64,000 nucleotides of DNA, from positions 62,001-126,000 of the forward strand of contig JANPPC010000010.1 of the NCBI GenBank assembly GCA_031428275.1, given 5' to 3'. This DNA comes from Pseudobdellovibrio sp031428275 (GTDB taxonomy: Bacteria > Bdellovibrionota > Bdellovibrionia > Bdellovibrionales > Bdellovibrionaceae). Shown in pieces: positions 59,946 to 64,000 of this stretch (the stretch's first letter is position 1; every line of letters begins with the position of its first letter). The notes under the pieces are model-generated. The model had not been told where the DNA came from. It did no database searches and worked only from the letters and a program-made list of their open reading frames with translations. A program made the position numbers and the translations under genes.

Positions 59946-60658
59946 CCAAGTTCAATTTTGTTTCAGGCACGAAGTCAGAAGAAATCTTTCTTAGTTGGTC
60001 TGAGTTTCTAAAGCAGAATCGTTTCGACTTAGCCGGTATTGAAAAAATAGACTTTACCACCGCAAGCCCAACTATATACGATGTCGGCGGAAATAAATTT
60101 TCAATCGATTTCAACGAAAATAAATTAAACTACCAAAAGAAGAAAGGTTCGATAAAGACCGAGCTGCTAAGCCGCGCGATGGGAGCAGGTCGAGCCGGCA
60201 ATCGCATTCTTGATTGCAGCGCGGGTTTAGCCATCGATGCGATTTTTTTGGTGCAGTTGGGGTATAAAGTGACCGCCCTAGAGCGCAACCCTCTTGTTTT
60301 CTTAGCGCTTCAACACGCGGCCGACGGCTTAGCTGAATGTAGCGATCTAAAGTTTATCTTTGCTTCGGCGATTGATTATTTGAAAACCTCAATCGAACCT
60401 TTTGATGTTATCTATTTTGATCCGATGTTTCCTGATAAAGTAAAATCAGCACTACCGCGCCAAGAAATGGTTTTATTTAAGCAATTGGTTGGTGGCGATA
60501 TCGATGCCAGCGAAGTTTTAAGTAAAGCCGTTTGTTACAAAAATATTCAGCGTATTGTCGTGAAGAGGCCCTTGAAGGCGCCGATTTTAGGCTTAAAACC
60601 GCATTCGCAAGTTTTAGGTAAACTCGTTCGATTTGATTTGTATGGAGCAAAGCTATGA
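59909..60658 (+). CDS. rsmJ: 16S rRNA guanine-1516 N2-methyltransferase
   Basis: 249 residues, class I SAM methyltransferase. The RsmJ pattern is distinctive: LLSRAMGAGRAGNRILDCSAGLAIDAIFLVQLGYKVTALERNPLVFLALQHA, YFDPMFPDKVKSALPRQEMVLFKQLVGGDIDA and RIVVKRPLKAPIL. The start at 59909 overlaps the UbiA-like gene by 37 bases; no other ATG fits better. It modifies the small subunit and has no obvious link to quinones. Confidence 0.9.
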   Translation: MVHRGKTGLDDLTKFNFVSGTKSEEIFLSWSEFLKQNRFDLAGIEKIDFTTASPTIYDVGGNKFSIDFNENKLNYQKKKGSIKTELLSRAMGAGRAGNRILDCSAGLAIDAIFLVQLGYKVTALERNPLVFLALQHAADGLAECSDLKFIFASAIDYLKTSIEPFDVIYFDPMFPDKVKSALPRQEMVLFKQLVGGDIDASEVLSKAVCYKNIQRIVVKRPLKAPILGLKPHSQVLGKLVRFDLYGAKL

Positions 60659-61590
60659 AAATGATTTTAGCGGCTGTAAAAGAAGTATGGCTTAGTTTTT
60701 TCCCCAACCGTGCGATGCAAGAAGCTTTGCTTAAATACGATTTTAGAATCGATGATCCAAGGCAGAATATTATGCAGCTTTGCTTTTCGGCACTGGCTTC
60801 GTGGCCGCTCATGCTGTTGATCGGGGTAATCTACATAGATCCAAAAAAATATGCTTTCACTTTGCAACGCTTATTTGGTGATGATAGCTCAATTACTTTT
60901 TTTCTTTTAAGTGGACAGACTTCAGCAATGTGGAGCGTGGCTGTCGTATTTTTTCTAATTGAATGGGTTTTTCGACGCGAATACTTCTTCATCGCGATCA
61001 TTTTTTATTTTTTAGCGAAAGGCGACTTACATATACACCTTGCGACTGCCGCAATTCTAGCGACTTTTGTTTCGCGGTCTTTTTACATGTGGTGGCTTCA
61101 TATTAATCTAGAAAGTCGCTCGCGAAAAATTTGGAAGATTGCGACAAGCTTGCAAATAGGCGGCGTTATCTTCGTCAGTTTTGCGGCTCTTTTCGCGCTC
61201 GACTATCTACAACGTAATCGGTATTTCTCGGGATCGATCTTGGCTAATCGTTTTGAATTTTTATCTTTGATTTTGATTTCTTACTACGTAACGACAACTA
61301 TATTATTGTCACTTTGGGGTCATTTCTACGCCAGGATGCGAGTTGAACCTAGTTTTTTACCAGTTTATTATTCGACTCAGGCTTGGATTTTCGCGATCAA
61401 AATGCGGCCTTATATTAAGACAAAACTTTTAGAAAAAGTTAAAATTGTATTGCCCGAACATCAAAAGGCAGCGGCGAAGTTCGAAGAAATAAAAGATCAA
61501 AGTCTAGGTTTAAGCATGAACCACTTAGTAAAAACTTTGAACGGCGAGATTTCGCATCTGCAGGCAGCGTCTTCGCGGTTGACCATCTAA
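60655..61590 (+). CDS. Polytopic membrane protein, unknown
   Basis: 311 residues, starting in an ATGA overlap with rsmJ. Five or six helices: about 40-62, 75-105, 112-140, 165-190, 205-230. The C-terminal 80 residues are cytoplasmic and helical. I do not recognise a family. The phosphatase-like gene follows 23 bases downstream, so the two may work together. Confidence 0.6.
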   Translation: MKMILAAVKEVWLSFFPNRAMQEALLKYDFRIDDPRQNIMQLCFSALASWPLMLLIGVIYIDPKKYAFTLQRLFGDDSSITFFLLSGQTSAMWSVAVVFFLIEWVFRREYFFIAIIFYFLAKGDLHIHLATAAILATFVSRSFYMWWLHINLESRSRKIWKIATSLQIGGVIFVSFAALFALDYLQRNRYFSGSILANRFEFLSLILISYYVTTTILLSLWGHFYARMRVEPSFLPVYYSTQAWIFAIKMRPYIKTKLLEKVKIVLPEHQKAAAKFEEIKDQSLGLSMNHLVKTLNGEISHLQAASSRLTI

Positions 61591-61613
61591 TAAGCTAGAT
61601 TCAGAATACGAGT

Positions 61614-62510
61614 ATGGCGCAAGACGACTCGGTAAAAGAGCTCTTACTTAAAGAAGCAGCTCAGCTAAAGAAAAGAATTTCTGAATTAGAAGAATCTCTT
61701 CAGGTGAAAAATATTGAAGTGATGACGTATCGTCAAGAGCTAGGGAAATTTTCACAAAAGTTAGATAGTTTGATGTCACAAATTGCCGGTGATATGAAAA
61801 TGTTAGCCAAAGTTCAAAAGGCGCTGGTTCCTACAGAACTACCAACAATTCCCGGATTCGAAATCAGTCGCAAATTTGTTTACGGAACTGAATCTGGCGG
61901 CGATTATTTTGATATTTTTGAACACGAGGATAAATTTCGCTTCGGTCTCTTGGTGGCGTCATCGTCTGGATACGCAATGTCGGCTTCATTTTTATCACTG
62001 ATTTTAAAAGTATCGCACGTTCTTGAGGCCAAAAAAGGTAATGCGCCTGACCGTATCTTGCAGGGGATCGCCGAAGATCTGAAAGCTTTAGCCGGACCAA
62101 AAGATTTAACGCATGCATTTTATGCTGTGATCGATCGTCGTGATTATTCATTTAAATTTTGCAGCGCAGGAAGTATTGGCGCCTATTACATGTCGGCAGG
62201 AAATCCTCTGCAAACAATGAAGTCTTCACTAAGCCCTTTTGGCCAGCAATTCACAGGTCAATTATCGTGTGCCTCGCTTGAACTTGAGCCTCGCTCACGC
62301 GTTTGCATTGTTACGAACGGTTTAACTGATGTTCTAGGTAGTGATACTATTGCAAAAATCATGAACGACACGGCTAAGGCGGGCGTTCACGACTTACGTA
62401 ACGAACTTCTTTTTCAAGCTAAACAGAAGACTGGTCTAGCCGAGCCGCTACGCGATCAGACTGTCGTCGTGATTGAGGTCAAAGACCGAGTGATAAAGCT
62501 AGCCAAATAA
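61614..62510 (+). CDS. SpoIIE/RsbU-type phosphatase domain, probably inactive
   Basis: 298 residues: an N-terminal coiled coil (about 5-60) and a PP2C-type SpoIIE domain (from KVQKALVPTELPTIPGFEI). The first motif GGDYFD (about residue 95) is intact. The second, normally aDvsGhG, reads ASSSGYA; the third, TDG, reads TNGLTD (about 233); the last, DD.T, reads RDQT. Three of the metal-binding positions are changed, so phosphatase activity is doubtful and a binding role is more likely. It belongs to the preceding operon. Confidence 0.8.
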   Translation: MAQDDSVKELLLKEAAQLKKRISELEESLQVKNIEVMTYRQELGKFSQKLDSLMSQIAGDMKMLAKVQKALVPTELPTIPGFEISRKFVYGTESGGDYFDIFEHEDKFRFGLLVASSSGYAMSASFLSLILKVSHVLEAKKGNAPDRILQGIAEDLKALAGPKDLTHAFYAVIDRRDYSFKFCSAGSIGAYYMSAGNPLQTMKSSLSPFGQQFTGQLSCASLELEPRSRVCIVTNGLTDVLGSDTIAKIMNDTAKAGVHDLRNELLFQAKQKTGLAEPLRDQTVVVIEVKDRVIKLAK

Positions 62511-62564
62511 TCGTAATATTGTTAAATTTTAGCGTTCTATTTCAAACTAAATAAAGGAATTTTT

Positions 62565-63701
62565 ATGGCAGAAGTTAATATTTACGAAGGCGCGATTGAT
62601 AAGGGTTTAGAAGGCGTTGTGGCTTGCACAACGTCGGTTTCATTTATCGTTGGTAACACTCTTATTTATCGTGGTTATACAATTGAAGACTTAGCAGCCC
62701 ACTCAACATTCGAAGAAGTAACTTACTTACTTTGGAATGGCCGTCTGCCGAATAAAGCAGAGTTAGAAAGCTTTACCGCTGAATTAAATAAAAATATGAC
62801 GCTTGATCCGGCTTACATTAATGTACTTAAAACATTACCAACTAATGTTCACCCAATGGCGTGGTTACGGTCTGCCGTTTCTTTAATGTCTCACTGGGAT
62901 TCTGACGCCAATGATAACTCACATGAAGCTAATATGCGTAAAGCCGTTCGTTTAACGGCAAAAATGGGTTCGATCGTTACAGCTTTTGAAGCGATCCGTA
63001 ACAAACGTGAAGTGTTGACTCCGAAGCCGGGCAAATCAATTGCGTGGAACTTCATGTATATGTTGAAGGGCTCAGAGCCTGAAGCAGATGTAGTAAAACT
63101 TTTTGATACTTGCTTAATCTTACACGCAGATCACGAATTAAATTGCTCAGCTTTCGCAACGCGGGTGACGACTTCTTCACTATCTGATTTGCATTCAGCT
63201 GTTGTGTCTGCGATTGGCGCATTAAAAGGCCCATTGCACGGTGGGGCCAACGAACAAGTTATGGTGATGTTAGCTAAGATCGGTACGATCGAAAAAGCTC
63301 AGCAATTCGTAAAAGATGCACTTGATGCTAAAGAAAAAGTAATGGGTATCGGTCATCGCGTTTACAAAGATGGAGATCCGCGCGCCGCGATCTTAAGAAA
63401 ATTTTCTGAACAGTTAACTAAAAAAATGGGTAAACCTGAACTTTACCAGATGTCGGCTTTAATTGACGATACGATGCAAAAAGAAAAGGGTTTGATGCCT
63501 AACGTAGATTTCTACTCGGCGACAGTCTATCATGCGATGGGAATTCCGACTGATATTTTTACCCCGATTTTTGCGGTATCGCGTATCGCGGGTTGGATTG
63601 CTCACGCCAATGAACAGTACGAAAAAAATCGCATCTATCGCCCTCGCGGCAAGTGGCAAGGAAAAGAAAACCTGACTTGGAAGCACACCGAGCAGCGCTA
63701 G
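62565..63701 (+). CDS. gltA: Citrate synthase
   Basis: 378 residues; condenses oxaloacetate and acetyl-CoA. Motifs: YRGYTIEDLAAHSTFEEVTYLLWNGRLP, HADHELNCSAFATRV, SAIGALKGPLHGGANEQV (catalytic His), KVMGIGHRVYKDGDPRAAIL (second His) and the closing FYSATVYHAMGIPTDIFTPIFAVSRIAGWIAH with the catalytic Asp in NVDFYSA. The length and motifs resemble the short Gram-positive/archaeal-type dimeric enzymes. AAAGGA lies before the ATG. Confidence 0.95.
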   Translation: MAEVNIYEGAIDKGLEGVVACTTSVSFIVGNTLIYRGYTIEDLAAHSTFEEVTYLLWNGRLPNKAELESFTAELNKNMTLDPAYINVLKTLPTNVHPMAWLRSAVSLMSHWDSDANDNSHEANMRKAVRLTAKMGSIVTAFEAIRNKREVLTPKPGKSIAWNFMYMLKGSEPEADVVKLFDTCLILHADHELNCSAFATRVTTSSLSDLHSAVVSAIGALKGPLHGGANEQVMVMLAKIGTIEKAQQFVKDALDAKEKVMGIGHRVYKDGDPRAAILRKFSEQLTKKMGKPELYQMSALIDDTMQKEKGLMPNVDFYSATVYHAMGIPTDIFTPIFAVSRIAGWIAHANEQYEKNRIYRPRGKWQGKENLTWKHTEQR

Positions 63702-63704
63702 TTA

Positions 63705-64000
63705 ATGTTCAAGCAAATTATTTTAACTATAATAGCGGCCTCGGCTCTTTCGTGTTCGACTCTTACAAGTTATACGGCATTGAAAGATCCCGAGGTTGAA
63801 GTATCTGCGGTCGACGTCACCAGCGTGTCGACCAAAGACATTGGTCTTGATTTAAAATTAAGTATCAGTAATCCCAATGGTGTTGCAATTAACTTAGATA
63901 AAGTCACTTACGCTTTGAAGTTTTCTGGCAAAGATGTGACTTCGGGTATGATTGATCAGGGCATTAAAATAGCTGCGAATGGCCAAGGTGACGTCGTTGT
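63705..64000 (+). CDS. LEA14-like lipoprotein (cut by window edge)
   Basis: ATG 63705 opens a frame that runs to the edge (98 full codons). Signal peptide with lipobox ALSC (FKQIILTIIAASALSC), then DPEVEVSAVDVTSVSTKDIGLDLKLSISNPNGVAINLDKVTYALKFSGKDV, the LEA type 2/WHy pattern of a strand-rich domain. Bacterial members are periplasmic lipoproteins of poorly known role. It lies 3 bases after gltA. Confidence 0.8.
   Translation, partial: MFKQIILTIIAASALSCSTLTSYTALKDPEVEVSAVDVTSVSTKDIGLDLKLSISNPNGVAINLDKVTYALKFSGKDVTSGMIDQGIKIAANGQGDVV

Overview
The window looks like chromosomal DNA of a Gram-negative predatory deltaproteobacterial-type bacterium, most likely a member of the Bdellovibrionota (Bdellovibrio or a close relative). 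The reasons are a TIGR02147-type regulator, a DivIVA protein in a genome that clearly has an outer membrane (P- and L-ring flagellar genes, ExbB/ExbD, beta-barrel proteins), lipoproteins with an 'FQNC' lipobox, a CFI-box protein, and a flgM-flgN-flgK-flgL-csrA-fliW block. Base composition is moderately AT-rich and fairly even. I see no tRNA or rRNA gene, CRISPR array, insertion sequence or prophage.

Layout. 1-5.1 kb: an MFS transporter (cut by the window edge), an outer-membrane barrel protein, then divIVA and a proC-yggS-maf operon on the minus strand. 5.1-11.8 kb: a tightly overlapping plus-strand operon with an orphan TadC, a DUF192 protein, three different FHA-domain membrane proteins and a protein that may be a decayed PP2C phosphatase. 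11.8-18.6 kb: a sulfatase-like lipoprotein, an ExbB/ExbD pair, a TIGR02147 regulator, a lipid kinase-like protein, pssA and asd. 18.6-25 kb: a CFI-box/beta-barrel fusion protein, truA-rplM-rpsI, a small XRE regulator with a clear operator candidate, and a cyclic-nucleotide-binding protein with a lipoprotein. 25-32 kb: alaS, an SPFH protein pair, pgpA, a cinA-type amidase and recA. 32-38.7 kb: a secreted protein, a Fic protein, glutathione peroxidase, a large Cys-rich secreted protein, aspartokinase and a lytic transglycosylase.

38.8-48.9 kb is a flagellar region: flgF-flgG-flgA-flgH-flgI behind a near-perfect sigma-54 promoter, then flgJ, flgM, flgN, flgK, flgL, csrA and fliW. A sigma-28-like promoter candidate precedes csrA and another precedes the Cys-rich secreted protein at 34.5 kb. 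48.9-52.5 kb encodes one 1200-residue, ABCC-like full ABC transporter, followed by rmuC on the other strand.

53.7-62.5 kb is a quinone island: menA, menC, a compact menE, a small ferredoxin-like protein, a Cys-cluster protein, a hotdog thioesterase, a polyprenyl diphosphate synthase, a second UbiA-like protein with a broken Asp motif, rsmJ, a membrane protein and a SpoIIE-like phosphatase domain that has lost several metal ligands. The window ends with citrate synthase and the start of a LEA14-like lipoprotein.

The most interesting material is the FHA operon with an orphan TadC, the sigma-54 and sigma-28 promoter candidates, the degenerate-enzyme paralogues (UbiA-like, SpoIIE-like, FlgJ tail), the bacterial ABCC-type transporter, and several regulatory palindromes and terminators, one of which lies inside the opposite-strand lysC coding region.
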